From Odontocerum albicorne (taxonomy: Eukaryota > Arthropoda > Insecta > Trichoptera > Odontoceridae): a stretch of 64,000 nucleotides of DNA. The notes under the pieces were generated by a model. That model saw nothing but the letters and a program-made list of their open reading frames with translations, made no database searches and was not told where the DNA came from. Positions 1 through 12,200 of this stretch are shown here, piece after piece (the stretch's first letter is position 1; the number at the start of each line of letters is the position of its first letter). The stretch lies in the NCBI GenBank assembly GCA_949825065.1, contig OX463844.1, forward strand, positions 26,817,056 to 26,881,055, written 5' to 3'. A program made the position numbers and the translations under genes.

Positions 1-510
1 AAATAGTACGTGTAGCTCAAATTTAAAAAACATTCGAATTTCGGTGGATTTGTATTTCATATACAGAGTTACTGATAGTAGATGCTTTATTTTTAAGAAT
101 AGAAAAAAAAAACCAGAACGAATACAAACAAACAAAACAAAACAATATTTTATCAATTCTCAGCCACTTAATAATTTTTGAAATGAAAACTGTTTTTAGT
201 TTAGTAATTTGTTTTTATTCCTACACAAAATGGATGAATATTTCGACTTATGGCGATTATCAACAATAATCAACATTGTCAGCCTTATTCGGCGACATAT
301 TGGCCTAGTAAACTGAAATGATCAACCATTTTTTGGGAGAATTAAAAAAGTTATAGAACCAGGTTTATTATTTCATTTGTTAATAGCAATGCAATTCTAT
401 AAAAGTAATGATATCCCTTTGAATAAACTCAAAATAATGCTAAATAGTTCATTTGTAGGGAAATACTTATATATATGGACATAAAATGAACATCCAAAAA
501 ACTAAATTTT
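1..510. other. AT-rich DNA without recognisable gene
   Basis: I see no long reading frame, splice-site pair or transposon end here. The DNA is low-complexity A/T-rich with several A-runs near 105-150. Confidence 0.6.
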
Positions 511-514
511 AAAT

Positions 515-885
515 AGTATCAAAAACCCCTACACAATGTTCTAATCTAAAAAATGGTAGCAAACCTATACAGAATGTGAATGAATACAAATATTTGGGAA
601 CGTGGATAAGTGAAAAATTGGATAAGTCTCAAAACAAACACGAGGGTAGAGATAGTGAGAAATGTTTTCAATAAAATGGGGTATCTTTGTACTCGTACTA
701 GCGGGGACCATGGAATTGAGAATGTGTAAGGTTCACAGCTACATTTTCTCAACTCTCTTTTATGGGGTGGAGGCGTGCACACTAAACCAGGAAACATCAC
801 GTATGATCGAGGCTTTTGAAATGTGGATCTACAAACGTAACCTCAAGATTCCCTGGACAAGTCTTTTATATTCTATTATATTTAA
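515..885 (+). pseudogene. LINE reverse-transcriptase C-terminal fragment (family C)
   Basis: Conceptual translation in shifting frames gives the block NEYKYLGTWISEKLD, then a region ending LFYGVEACTLN and AFEMWIYKRNLKIPWT. These are the hallmark blocks that follow the palm domain in many arthropod non-LTR reverse transcriptases (YLG, LLYGVE.WTL, FEMW.YRR.L.I.WT). The palm domain with its catalytic aspartates is missing and at least two frameshifts break the frame, so this is a dead fragment. It abuts the 3' end of the minus-strand LINE at 905. It contains one copy of the TACTCGTA word (690-697), which reads as an in-frame 6-bp insertion. Confidence 0.75.
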
Positions 886-1233
886 CACTTTTATTGTAAG
901 TACAATCTGGTGGGTTTATTGACAAGCGGCAATCTCTTCTAACCAACCGTACAAAAGTAAATTAAGCAAGTTACATGGTCGCATAAATCATTCAAATGAC
1001 TATCATTCCCACGAAATTCATGAACACAAACGTGAGCATATGCCCACAAACCCCACAGACTAGAAATTAAGATTTTTTCAGTCGCTTCTTAAAACATGCC
1101 AAGGACGGGGCAAGTCTTATACTTGTTTTTAACTGATTCCATAGTCTCACTGCATGGACAGTAAAGGATGATGTAAAAAAAGAAGAGCGGTGAACTGGAA
1201 AGACCAATAAACAATCTCTGTTTGAGCGTAACG

Positions 1234-3860
1234 CTAATCTATGATCGGAAAGACGCTGAAATTTTTGCCGAGATAAGAGGGGGGGGGGGGGATGGGACAG
1301 TTGAGGATATTATACAATAAAGAAAGTATGTGAATTTGGCATATATTTCTAACATTCAACCAGTTCAATGCCTTCTGGTATGAAGTTATATGATCGTACT
1401 TTCGTAGGTTGTAAATAAATCTTAAACAAAAATTTTGAAGACGCTGTAATTTGTTCAGCTGTTCCTCTGTAACATCCAAGTAACAGACGTTCGCATAGTG
1501 CAGAATCAGAAAGAGCAGAGATTGCACGAGTAAAATTTTGGTTTTAGTAGGCAGGATTTTTTGCAACACTTGAAGGGAATGAAGGCTGAAGAAGATCCTT
1601 CGGCTAATCTCGTTTATTTGATCTCGTCATAAGAGAGTGTTTTTTATTAGCACTCCTAGGTTTTTAACAGTTTTATGTAATGGTATGATAGAACCATCAA
1701 GTAATATCGGAGGAAGTAAGTCAGTGTTGAATTTACCGAGAAGCCATTACCATTTACAAGATTGTTGTCCTCCTTTTAAATAGCTCGAAAACTAGACAAT
1801 GACCGGTTTAGAGAATCGTAATGAACGCATTCAAACCATAAGCAGATCAAAGTCTACAGTATTGAATGCATTGCTAAAATTCAATAGACATAACAATGTC
1901 AGCTGCTTAAAGCTCATTCCACGTCTCACATCATCCGTTATCTTGACCAGGGCGGTACTATGCCCCGGATGCAATCCTGACTGCAACGGATTAAACAATT
2001 CAAATTGATTAAGGTGGGAGTCAATTTGTACAAGAATAAATGTTTCAATAGTTTAAGATAACGTGGGCAGGATAGATATGGGCCTAAAATCTTTATATGA
2101 CGTGGGTGAGCCATTTTTCGGGGTCGGAATAATTAGAGCCTTCTTCCACACACTAGGAAAACTGCTAGTAAACAAAGAGAAATTAATGATATGTGTTATG
2201 ATAGGAAGGATAGCATCGACAATCAAGGAAATGAATACTATTGTCGTCACCCATCGCTTTTGAGGATATAGTCGAAAAAATGCGATGAACCTCACTTATA
2301 TCAACCTCCGAAAAATGGAACTCAGGAAAATTGGGTCAAGGCATTACAAGATTTTTTTCGGAGAGTGTTCTCCTTAGTGTCAGTGTCTAAACTGAATGAT
2401 AATGTTGCAAAATGTATGTTAAGATTATTAACGTCAAGTGTGAAGTTAACTGAGCTGTCCGAGGATTTAACACCCATAGAGTTGAGGATTTCCCACCTTT
2501 TTGCAGGCTGACAGTTTTGAAGTGTGGCAAAAAAATATTTTCATTTTGCATTCCAGCATAGTTGTGTACATTGATAGTGAAGTCGTCGAAAAATCTCCCT
2601 TAGTGGATCATTGGGATTAGACTTGAAGTTTTTCTTCGCTCTGTCAACGTCTTGCCATGTTTTTTTTAATGTCATCAGTCAGCCATGGAGCAGATCTATG
2701 ATTTAAGTTAGTCAGTTTTAGTGGAGCGTGTCTGTCGTGAAGCTCCAACAAAAACGTGTTGAATAGGTTAATTTTACTGCTATATTATCCAATAGTTCAA
2801 TGGCCGCCCAGTCAATTTCGCCTGCATCGGAAAATAAGGCGTTCCTATAGATTAATGCGTCCAAAGCTTCTCAGGAATATTCTCTCTTTTGAGAGTTTCG
2901 GAGCGTGGATGATCAGTTAAGTATATATCAGATGATGATGCGAGAAACCTGGGGCATTAATTTTTCCATGAGTGCGAACTCCAGAGGGGTTTGAGATAAT
3001 GATTAAATCTAGAAGAGTTTGAGAATTTCTTGTTACGTGTGCACAGTGAAGGGACATTATTGAGAGGTTTATTGACTGTATGAGTCTCAAGAGTTTATCA
3101 GATAGGTCATCGTTTTTTTAAGTCACTTATTGAAACCTCCCATTATAAGGGTGGTATTGAAATTAGGGGTGTGATCTTCAAGAAGTTTCGTCAAAATAAT
3201 TATTATTAGGAGGGCAGTACATCACTCCGATGAGATATTTTATGAAGTTTGAATGAAGAAATATTCTGGGCCTCCAGAGTAAGGAGCTTGAGATTGACAG
3301 ATGACAGAGGAATTTATATTATTCCTCAAGTATATGCCGACTTCTCTTCCCATTCTTCCCACCCTGTGTCGCCGAATTAGATGAAGTCCTGGAAGAGAAA
3401 AAAGTGAGTTTGATAGTGATGGTTTCATCCAGAATTCGCTTACCAGTAGATCATGGACAGACTAGTCATGAAATGAGGTGAGCAGCATTTATATGGCATG
3501 CGTGAAAATCATTCTTAGCTGTAAAGAAAGTAGAACGGAGATGATTATTCAAAAGTAATGGCGGGTTTGTATCATCAAAATCTGAAGAGTCCAATGTAGA
3601 TAGGAATTCACGAAAGGGAGGAGTTGATAGAAGAGTATGAGAATTAGGTAGATATAAGGAATCATTGGGAGGTAAGGAGGGTGATGACATTAAATATTTG
3701 TTCAGAAAAAAAACACAAAACAAACTGAAAAGAAGAAAAAAAAACAAATTCAGAATTATAAAGCCAAAAAGCAGCGAATTTGTTTCACTGTCACGTGTCG
3801 ACCCCCTGTCTAGTTGATTGAAGGTCACAAATAAAAAATAAAAATCAAACAAAAATTTAC
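1234..3860 (-). pseudogene. LINE-A ORF2: APE endonuclease plus reverse transcriptase, degenerate
   Basis: Read on the minus strand, a likely start (MSSPSLPP) lies near 3690. The endonuclease opens with HACHINA (about 3490), followed by RRHRVGRMGREVGIYLR and SQAPYSGGPEYFFI (3430-3240), then GVMYCPPN (about 3205) and a damaged IMGGFN block (about 3140), all typical of APE nucleases. The reverse transcriptase opens with SVWKKALIIPTPKN and DFRPISILPTLS (2200-2060). Motif A reads LLNFSNAFNTVD near 1880, so the first catalytic Asp is Asn. The segment that should hold motif B and the YADD box is absent between about 1800 and 1740. The C-terminal thumb follows: KILLVQSLLFLILHYANVCY, LQRLQNFCLRFIYNLRKYDH (1560-1380). 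The enzyme cannot be active. Confidence 0.8.
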
Positions 3861-3869
3861 AAAAACTTA

Positions 3870-4690
3870 AGAGACTTACAATTCAAGCCAATAAAAAAAA
3901 TACACACAAATACAGAGAGAGAAAAGGAAAAAGAAACACAAATGTAAAAGTAACACTTGACGTAGTTCAGGCAAGTGAAAGAGAAAGAAAAGAAAACATG
4001 TATATATTCCTACAGCTACAATATAATCAATAAGAGAATACCTAAATTGAGTGTGGATTGCCTTAAGTTATAAAATGAAAAATGTTAATCAAAGAAAAAA
4101 ATATGCAATAGATTTATAAAAAAGAAAACAGTAGGTAAATACTGGTAGGTAAGTACAGGCATGTCAAAATAATAGAAGAAAAAAAAACGGTTTAAGGGTA
4201 ATATACAGCGGCAGGAACATGATTCAATAATACAGATATAATGGGTAAAAAAACAAACAAAAAATCATAAATATAGAATAGTCAAACGAATCTCTGACAT
4301 TTGTTCACGCCACCAAAAATGTAAGGTGTATACAGAGTGCGAATATTGCCACAATGGAATCGCATAGAGTAGCTGTCAAAAGTTATGACTAAATGCAATA
4401 CCAGCAGCATATATCACCCAACACCTCCATGAACTAAAGGACCCAGTTAACAGAGTAAAAAAATAGTCGAGCTAAGTACGCCGAGCCGAACTCTCGATCA
4501 GGCAATATTGCCTTGACTGGCGATCAGCGCGCTTCGCGCATTCTCTTCTATGACATTCACTCCGTTGAATTATTACTTTCCATAACGCGGCAACACTCGT
4601 GCAATCACAACACAAAAGTTGACAGTTTGACACATATGTTAGTTACAAAAAATTAAAACAAACAAGGAAAGAAAAAAAATACAGAAAGCA
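3870..4690. other. Spacer between LINE-A ORF1 and ORF2
   Basis: This A-rich stretch has many AAAC/AAAG runs. A more GC-rich block at 4465-4560 contains small palindromes (GGCAATATTGCC and GCGCGCTTCGCGC). No coding motif is visible. It may be a second, unrecognised insertion inside the LINE. Confidence 0.4.
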
Positions 4691-4694
4691 CGTA

Positions 4695-4960
4695 TCACTC
4701 GGAATTCGTACATTGTCCCCTATTAGAGCTCTGCCTTATTGCTTTTGCCTGGGTTTCGCTATCCAAGGAGACTTCGCTCGCTTCCTTAATATTTCGTAGC
4801 TCCTGCAAGCTTGTGAGATGAAAGGTTTTGTCGCGGTGGCGAACTACGAGTATAATCTTGCCATCTCTGGTCCAGCAGTTTCGTAGAGAAAACAATTTGC
4901 GAACCTCCCTTAAGACCATATAACGGCTCGGGGTTAAGGACTCTAAACCTATATTTATTT
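4695..4960 (-). pseudogene. LINE-A ORF1 C-terminal (FP-like) fragment
   Basis: The minus strand reads VLREVRKLFSLRNCWTRDGK, then IILVVRHRDKTFHLTSLQEL. This resembles the C-terminal FP-like segment of insect LINE ORF1 proteins, in which a block of the form W.(K/R)(N/D)GKI.VR is followed by H(I/L).S...L. These nucleic-acid-binding proteins package the retrotransposon RNA. The family motif GKI.VR is interrupted here by two extra residues (Leu-Val), encoded exactly by a CTCGTA insertion within TACTCGTA (4845-4852). Upstream residues to 5280 are open in the overlapping frame but are not recognisable. An assignment to another LINE ORF1 type is possible. Confidence 0.55.
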
Positions 4961-5284
4961 ATTTGATTGTATATACAAATTAAGAACACAAAACTCTGGA
5001 GGTTTCCAAGTTGTAGTTTGTCAGCCACATAATGAGAGACACAAAATACATTATCATATGATTTATCATCCAAGGAGAAATGAATGTCAAACGAAGCAGA
5101 TGAAGACGCCGCATCTTTTGGCTTAAGACATTGTGAAAGTGGTTTGGATTCAGTTCTACTGCGTTTTTCTGAGTTGTGGTGAATAAGATAACGATCACCA
5201 TAATGGTGACAACTTCCGATAAAGGACCGCGCCTGAAGAACATGTACGGAAAAATAGCTTAAGAAAGCGTTTATCATAGACTGA

Positions 5285-7650
5285 ACTAAATATTTCTATA
5301 CATGTATAAAAACACATGACTCCACATTATCTTCTTCTAGAAAAAGTAGTATTTAAAATCTTATAAATCCAAGTATTGAAAAAGTGTTGCCCTCAGTTGT
5401 CGCTTTTTCTTAATTTGACTAAATATTTATCAATCAATTTATTTACGAGTATGTGGATGAGTTTTTCTTGTTAAATATGTTTTTTTTTTAATTTTCTGAG
5501 AATTTATAAAATATTCATATTTTTTTCACATGTTGTTTCTCTCAAACGCCATCTTCAAAATATCGCATCCGTTCCTGTCACCCTGTATGGTCCATATTAG
5601 AGGGTTGCTATTTTTGTGGAAGATAAAGATCTCTCCACCGTTCTCGCTTTCCCTTGCAAATTAATTCCGTTTGTCAGAAGCACTTATATTAGTTAATGAA
5701 GCGTGCTCTCTCTTGTGACCAGGTACATCCAAGATATTAATTATGCGTCCAATACAAAAACACTGCATCCTTCCTAATGTTTTCCTCCCAGACACAAAAG
5801 AAGCTCATTTCTCTTGTTTAACAGACGGCTTCTGAGAGAGTAAACAACATTCTGGAAGTTGAGTACATCATGACTCAGCTCAAACTTATCCTTTAACTGT
5901 AATTTATATACAGAAGTTCAAGTTATTAACTAGAAAAATGTTACTTAAGGTTGTATACAAATATTTATCTATTTGTACAAAGTATGTTTATGGTACAAAG
6001 TGCATGAAATTTTAAGTTAACATTATTAAATTATCTATATCCGAATTTGTTGCTTGGCATTTGTCGTAACCTCAGTAAACTGAGCGTTTGCCTGTATCTT
6101 ACTGACGCATATATACATGAAAAAAATTACTGTCAAAATTCTCATTAACTTGATAAGTTTTGAGATCCAGTGATGAGTGTGTACCACGTGAATCATTCCT
6201 TGGCATACTACATCAATTGTAAAAAAATTACAACCCATACCACAATCTCTATCATTAATTTATTAAAGCATATATTTTAAGAAATCGAGAACGCTGGTAA
6301 AAATTCGGAGCAGATGTATCTGGTGAAGACGAACCACGAAACCACTTCATTAATCGATTCATTACTAGTTCAAAATACATTGAAATATTACATCAACACA
6401 TAATCATATGTTAAAATATATATATAACAATATTATAATTCATTATCAACTCTGTTATACTTGAATAAATGCTTTCTAGAATGCCTTTCTAGTATTTTGA
6501 ATAGTTATAAAGTGCCAGTTTTACAATAACATAAATAAAAAATAACATTCATGTAAAATAGTATGTTGTTTGGAGAAAAGTTTTGTATTTGTCGAATAGA
6601 TTAATTTCCATATTCACGAACGTATCTATTAAGAGAGTAATCATACACCCACGGAGTGATCTTAATGAACGAATTTTCCGATATTGACATCTTCCGTACC
6701 ACGGTGGATAAATTGAGACTTGAGCTATTTAATAAATGGAGATATATGATATCTACATAAGATGCTTCTCGGGGAAGCATGAGTAATTATTTTTCCTTTT
6801 GTAATTATTTTTAGACTTGAATATTTTAACAATTTTCTTATATTATGCATTTTTTTTTCAATATAAGCTGGTTAGAGCTGTTTAAAATGTATAATAAAAT
6901 AAATAACTTAACTGGTTTTTAATTCACGAATGATTTCCTAAACTGGCTTAAAGTATAATAATAAACTTGGTAAATATATTTCATCGTCTTATTTGGTTAT
7001 AAAAATCGAAGTAAAATTAGTCGAGGCATTTTCATACTTTCTTTTATCCCACAATTTTTATTATTCCACTTATACGTCGGAATAATTATTTTCCAATAGC
7101 TACTTTGACTTCTTTTCCTACTCATTCAGTAGATAAATTAAGATTTACCTTAAAATGTCACTTTCATTCAATTTTATTACTGTTTCATATGTTACCATTT
7201 TTGATATTTCGAAAAGAATACTTAAAATCCAGTTTAACACTTCCTTAAAATAAAGTATTTTTTGGCCTTCTTCCAAAATATTTATTTTTAAGGAGATTTA
7301 ACTAAAAAAGATTTGAATAATATAAACTTAAAAATATGTGATCGATTAAAATGTCCTCAACCATGTTTAAATCGAAGAATTTACTATTTTTATTTTTAGA
7401 TATTTTACAATAATTGAAATAAACATCAACACAAGAATTTTATTTCACTTCATAACATTGAATGCAACTCGTTTTATATCAATAGGACGTTTCGTTTTTT
7501 TCTAAAAAACAACTCATTTTTGCGTAAGGTTACGCTACCTATTTGACAACTTTTAAGCGTAAAAATTGAAGTAACTTGAATTGACTGTGTTAAATATTAC
7601 AAATATCAAAAAACGAATGTGTAATTCTATCCTGGTTATTCAATATTATT
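5285..7650. other. AT-rich unassigned DNA
   Basis: I see no gene, transposon terminus or tandem repeat that I can defend. Open frames are short and low in complexity. Confidence 0.55.
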
Positions 7651-7654
7651 GGAT

Positions 7655-8100
7655 AGCAGCATGGTTACCAGCAACATAGAAGTGTCAACATTAGTATATG
7701 GGGGTGAAATGTGGACGTGAAACATTAATGTAAGAATCCGGTTAAAGTAGTGGAAATGCGTGCACTGAAGAAGCTGATTTTTTTTATCAAGACTGAATAT
7801 TAGTTCAAAAAAACTGCGTTAAGTAGGATGAAGGAAAGTTTTGAATGTTTTGAAAGAATGGGTGACGAAAAACTAACTTGCAATTAAAGCATGAGTGGTT
7901 GTCATGGTACAAAATGATCGAGAAAAGGTTGGTTAAACCATGTGAATTTCGTAAGAAGTAAAGGAGCCAGAAAAATAGAAGAAACTGCATGACAAGATGG
8001 GAAGATGTAGAGGAGACGAATAAAAGTTACAGGAAAGTTTGGCGTTGTCTCCTCTCTCTGTACCCCAATAAGGAAATGACGTTGTAGTATGTATGAATGT
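7655..8100 (+). pseudogene. LINE-B (RTE-like) reverse-transcriptase 3' relic
   Basis: The translation runs through several frames and resembles the post-palm part of a very common arthropod LINE: LVYGGEMWT near 7690, a decayed VEMRALKR block near 7750, a WY.H.ER-type region near 7890-7930, and a terminal segment ending in CTCTCTGTACCCCAATAAGG and GTAGTATGTATG. The same 3' ending recurs at 41500, 44880 (inverted) and 51190. It is heavily decayed with many stops. Confidence 0.65.
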
Positions 8101-8737
8101 TAAAAGTTAGTCACATATAACATATATATGTCGTTTTTTTATAACATTATTAACAAGAGATTCTTTTCGAAATAAGTCGTTATGAATTTAAATAACGATT
8201 ATATTTAATATTTTTACTATAACTACGAGTACCTATAATATTACCATTCTCAAGCAGTTTTGAAATCAAAAGAGACCCTTTCGAAATCTACAGCAACTTC
8301 CAATATTGGAGAAACTTTGATAACTTCATGAATTATTATTTTATTTTCACAGAGTTATGATTCAATGATCCCCTAAGGAGGTTTATAGAAGCTTTGAATT
8401 CGACAACTTCTAAAATATTTTATATTCAATTAGAATTTTTCTATTGAAAGTATCGTAAAATTTCTTATCAAAGAAGGTTTCAATACATTTTAATTGATTA
8501 TTAACTAATTTTTATCTGTCTTGGTGTATATAGTAAGCATGCACACTTTTGTACGTCAATTGATTATTTCTGTAAACTTTTACAAAGGCAAATTTTTTTA
8601 AATTACAAACATAGCTCACCTTCCAAATTTGTTGTCTCATTCAAGGTTTATCTGTTTATTTTGACATTTTTAATCAATCAGGTTGACTATATTATATAAA
8701 ATGTATTTATTAGATTCGTATAAAACTTATTATCATA

Positions 8738-8795
8738 TTATCCATGTGACAATGCCTCACCATGGAGATCGTCCATGGTGAGGTGTCACAGATAA
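8738..8795. repeat. Imperfect palindrome / strong hairpin
   Basis: CCTCACCATGGA (8755-8766) is the exact reverse complement of TCCATGGTGAGG (8772-8783) around a 5-nt loop GATCG. Further pairing comes from GTGACA (8746-8751) with TGTCAC (8784-8789) and TTATC (8738-8742) with GATAA (8791-8795). It overlaps the head of a tRNA-like SINE. Confidence 0.9.
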
Positions 8796-8985
8796 CAAGT
8801 TGATTTCCACCCGGGGTTTCCGATTCGATTCTCGGTGTTATTCAAAAAACAAATCACGATCCCAGTCTAGTTTACCGAGTAAATCTGGTAACACTACTCA
8901 TACAAACCATGAATTTCGTCCTTATTTCAGTAACTCTTACCCTAAAGCTCGATTAATCGGGCTGACAAGAATAAAAAAACAATGA
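8765..8985 (+). mobile_element. tRNA-derived SINE (family 2)
   Basis: A tRNA-like head starts near TCCATGGTGAGGTG. It is followed, at tRNA-like spacing, by a Pol III B-box-like sequence within GGTTTCCGATTCGATTCTC (about 8814-8833). The body ends in an A-rich tail (AATAAAAAAACAATG, about 8970-8985). No protein is expected. The small open frame across it is incidental. I see no second copy in the window, so family status is inferred from the tRNA-like head alone. Confidence 0.45.
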
Positions 8986-9069
8986 AATGGGCCATTAACA
9001 GTAGCAATTTGAGCATACATTGATACACAAAAAAGTAGTGCCAATCTTTGGTATATTGTAACGATGTTG

Positions 9070-9230
9070 TTTTATACGTTTGTTGTATAGAGTACAACCT
9101 GGCAATTTTATAGTCATATGGTTATCTCTTGCAACCAACTAAAAAAATGTTAAAGAGACCAGAAGAAAAAAGTTTTTTTTAATCTACAATCTAACAAGTA
9201 TCTTACCGAAGTCATATTGTCTTCATATAA
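9070..9230 (-). mobile_element. SINE (family 1), degenerate copy
   Basis: The 3' tail on the minus strand lies at 9078-9140. The plus strand reads AGAGTACAACCTGGCAATTT then CATATGGTTATCTCTTGCAA, the signature shared by all family-1 copies here. A damaged A-box head is visible in reverse complement near 9200 (GTATCTTACCGAAG). The middle is decayed. Confidence 0.5.
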
Positions 9231-9454
9231 AACTTCACAGTATTACAATACTATCAGTGGTCTTTATTATCCAATTTAAAAAAAAACTCTTGAAGAAGAC
9301 AACTGGTTTTTTTTAGTAGTAGAACGTACATCTACTTCCTAAAAGGTTCAAAATCGACCCACATTCTTAAAAAAAAAAACTAATTCAATAACCGTGGGTA
9401 GTGACATAAAGGTTGACATCGCAAACTATACAGTGTCACCTTGATCAAATTGTA

Positions 9455-9525
9455 ACCATGTCGTATACAATATAACCTGGCTGGTTTTATTGTAATTCAT
9501 TAATATCTTTCAACCTACTAGAAAG
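9455..9525 (-). mobile_element. SINE/LINE-A 3' tail fragment
   Basis: The plus strand reads GTATACAATATAACCTGGCT followed by a decayed GTAATTCATTAATATCTTTC AACC block. This is the reverse complement of the tail found in the other family-1 copies. No tRNA-like head is recognisable beside it. Confidence 0.45.
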
Positions 9526-9529
9526 ATAC

Positions 9530-12190
9530 AAACGTGGTCTAGGGAAATTAATACTTCCTTTTGTGTTAAAAGTACTTTACTCCTTTCACTCCGAATTCTG
9601 CCTCCTGAATATCCATGTAATTCACGAATCAAGTGCTCTTCGGTACAAAACACCGGACTCCTCGGAAACTGCAACAAGTGTAGTACGGGCTGCTTCTCAT
9701 CTCAAATACAGAGTTAACCCCCCTCGTAACATTTCCCATTTTTATATGTCCGTGGTTCTCTCAATTCCAGCTGAGAGTCAGGTGGCAATGCTTCTACAAA
9801 CAAATTTCAATTGCTAGAGCTCGGTGTTCCTTTCCACTCATTCATTCTTGAAAAAGAAGTTGGTTGTTTCAGTCCCTCAGTGGTCCTAATGAAACTGTGT
9901 CCAGATTTCAACTGAGGTATGTCTGGGATCATTCATAAGATTTGATCTGTCAGCATTGTTTTCAACGTCTCTCCTGATTTTTACAAAACTATACTGAAAT
10001 TGTTTTAAAAAAAAATACTCATATGCGTCATATTTTTTAAGTTGGGAGTTATGCGTCATGTTTTTTAAATCACAAAGGTCGTCGTTACGTCCCTATGTGG
10101 CCAAAATTTCACAAACTAATATTAAGAATTTTTTTTATGGCATCAATAAAACAAAGTAATAATAAACATCACTTCACCAAGAACTGTCAAGAATCTCAGG
10201 CATAAAAAAATGAATTTTTTTCAAAATTAAACGTGACCAAAATTCCAAGCACCAATATTTTATGCTGGATAGTTTCCACCATTGATTTTAAAATTCTTGT
10301 TTCGGAAGTATTTATGACAAGCAATTTCGTGCTATTTTTCAATATTCCGTTAGTCACTCCTTGAAGTGCTGACAACAAAGAATATCAAAATTATGTAAAT
10401 TCTACACCATTTCCTAAAAAGCGAACCCATACCTTACTTTTCGAGTAAAATACGTTCTTGGAAAGTTCTCCGTAAATCTAAATTTCGTATTTTTTTTGTA
10501 TAAATAAATAAATACAAAATTTACATGACATGTCATAAAAAAAATTGTAAAATTGCTAAAACAAGTACAGAATATATGGCAAAATATGTCGTCTTTATCG
10601 AGATAATGTTCAATTATGATTTTTCACTTTTCGAAGTATGAAAAAGCGTCGATTTATTTCGTCAGTGTTAATTTTAGAGAAATCTTTGTTTTTTCTCCCG
10701 TCTCGCTTAAGAGCGGGTCATGGTCTATGTCATTTGAATTAAAATTTTAAAATATTAGGTAAGTATGTTGTTTTTCCGTGAAAGTAAATTAATTTGCTGG
10801 TTGTTTTTTTTTAATTCGAGCGAGGTATCGATGTAATCGAAGCCATAGTTTTGAAGGCGTTGCAGCATTCATCTTCAAGGCAATGTCAAAAACATTACCA
10901 AATATAAAAGAAACGTAAGCTGCAGCCGAACTAGCTCTGAAGAGATCTGTCTGTTCACACTTAACCGTTTCATTATTATATAACATATACCCCAAAAAAA
11001 TTGATTTTTAATTAAATTATAGCCATGTTGAATAAGTTTACATTATGGCATATCCTGATGATAAAGGCTGCAATGCCTTTAAAACTACGGTCATCATTTT
11101 GGCCAGCATAATACGGTAACAACGCAAAAAATATAATATTTATAATTAGGGGAAAATATGCAAGAAACTCTTCGATAGAACCCTTTTCTGACTGTCAAAC
11201 TTTGCAGGGGAACCAAGGTACAATAGGTTGACGAAACACCAAATGCCAGCGCGATAACAGCACAACGTTTTAGACTAAATTCAATATTCCTTGCAATTGA
11301 TTGACTTACTAATTTCGTAAATAACATTCCAAATTTCAATAGTGTGACACTAGGAAACGATTTTTTTACGAATTTCGATACAATTTTTTTTAAACTCTAT
11401 AATCCGATTAAATCTTATGATACGAATGAACAAAGCAATAATAATACATGACCGTAATACAAAGTCAGAAAATTCAGCAAAACTAGTTTATAAAATCAAT
11501 AATCGTTGTGGAAATAATCACAAAAATCCAAAAATTGATTACTTTAAGGGAAAGGTAATTTAAAAAATGGCATGGTTAATTTTTTAAAACCAACGGAATT
11601 TATTGACAAACTTCCATCCAACGACTCAGCCGTATCACAAGAGAAATATAGAGCACACTATAAGAAACTCATTGATTGTTTACTGGATAAAAATTGAATG
11701 CAACTAACAAACGGATTGACTACAGTTTGGCTTTTAAATATCGATCTAAAAGTTTTTCGTCTGTATGAATTAAAATATGCAGGTTAATTGCATGAAATTT
11801 TGAATAATATCTTACAGATTTAAAACCCATTAATGTCGAGTTGTGCATACGTTTACAGAGTGAGAAATATTTTTTTGCTGAACAACAAATTCAAAAAATA
11901 ATTTACTACAATATATCATACATGAAAAAAATACCTCAGTAAAAACTTGACTTACATCTAATATGATTGTAAGAATTTAATAAAGAAATAAATTTCTTAC
12001 AGCAGATGGTGGGCAATAAGAAGGCTGTCATGTTTTACACAATAATATTGGCTTGACACGACCTACATAGCATGGCACATTCATTAAACTCTTGACAAGT
12101 ACAATCTCCTCGTGTTGTGCGCTTCAATTTGCTGTCATTAGCACTCATTTCTATCTGAGACTTTTATTAAATCCTGTAATTGGTACGGAT
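9530..12190. other. Unassigned DNA
   Basis: A moderately GC-richer patch at 9560-9950 is open for 84 codons on the plus strand but shows no motif or splice context I can interpret. The rest is AT-rich with no recognisable element. Confidence 0.4.
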
Positions 12191-12200
12191 AGGCTAAGGT

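Larger units (their letters stand above)
905..5280 (-). mobile_element. Nearly full-length, inactive non-LTR retrotransposon (LINE-A, I/Jockey-like)
   Basis: The minus strand carries, in order, an ORF1 C-terminus (about 4960-4700), an APE-type endonuclease (about 3700-2900) and reverse-transcriptase blocks (about 2300-1230), followed by a 3' UTR ending near 905. This order is that of a two-ORF LINE. The last ~70 bp of the 3' end (905-975) recur at 22973-23045 and, in diverged form, at the 3' ends of the SINE copies in this window. The element is broken by frameshifts, stops and an internal deletion of the reverse-transcriptase core. The 5' limit is uncertain: 4960-5280 is open in one minus frame but I do not recognise it. 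The clade is my judgement from motif style; a CR1-like assignment is possible. Confidence 0.8.

Noticed and set aside
9563..9817. 84-codon frame in a GC-richer patch
   Set aside because: No domain, no splice signals, no neighbouring coding sequence in frame.
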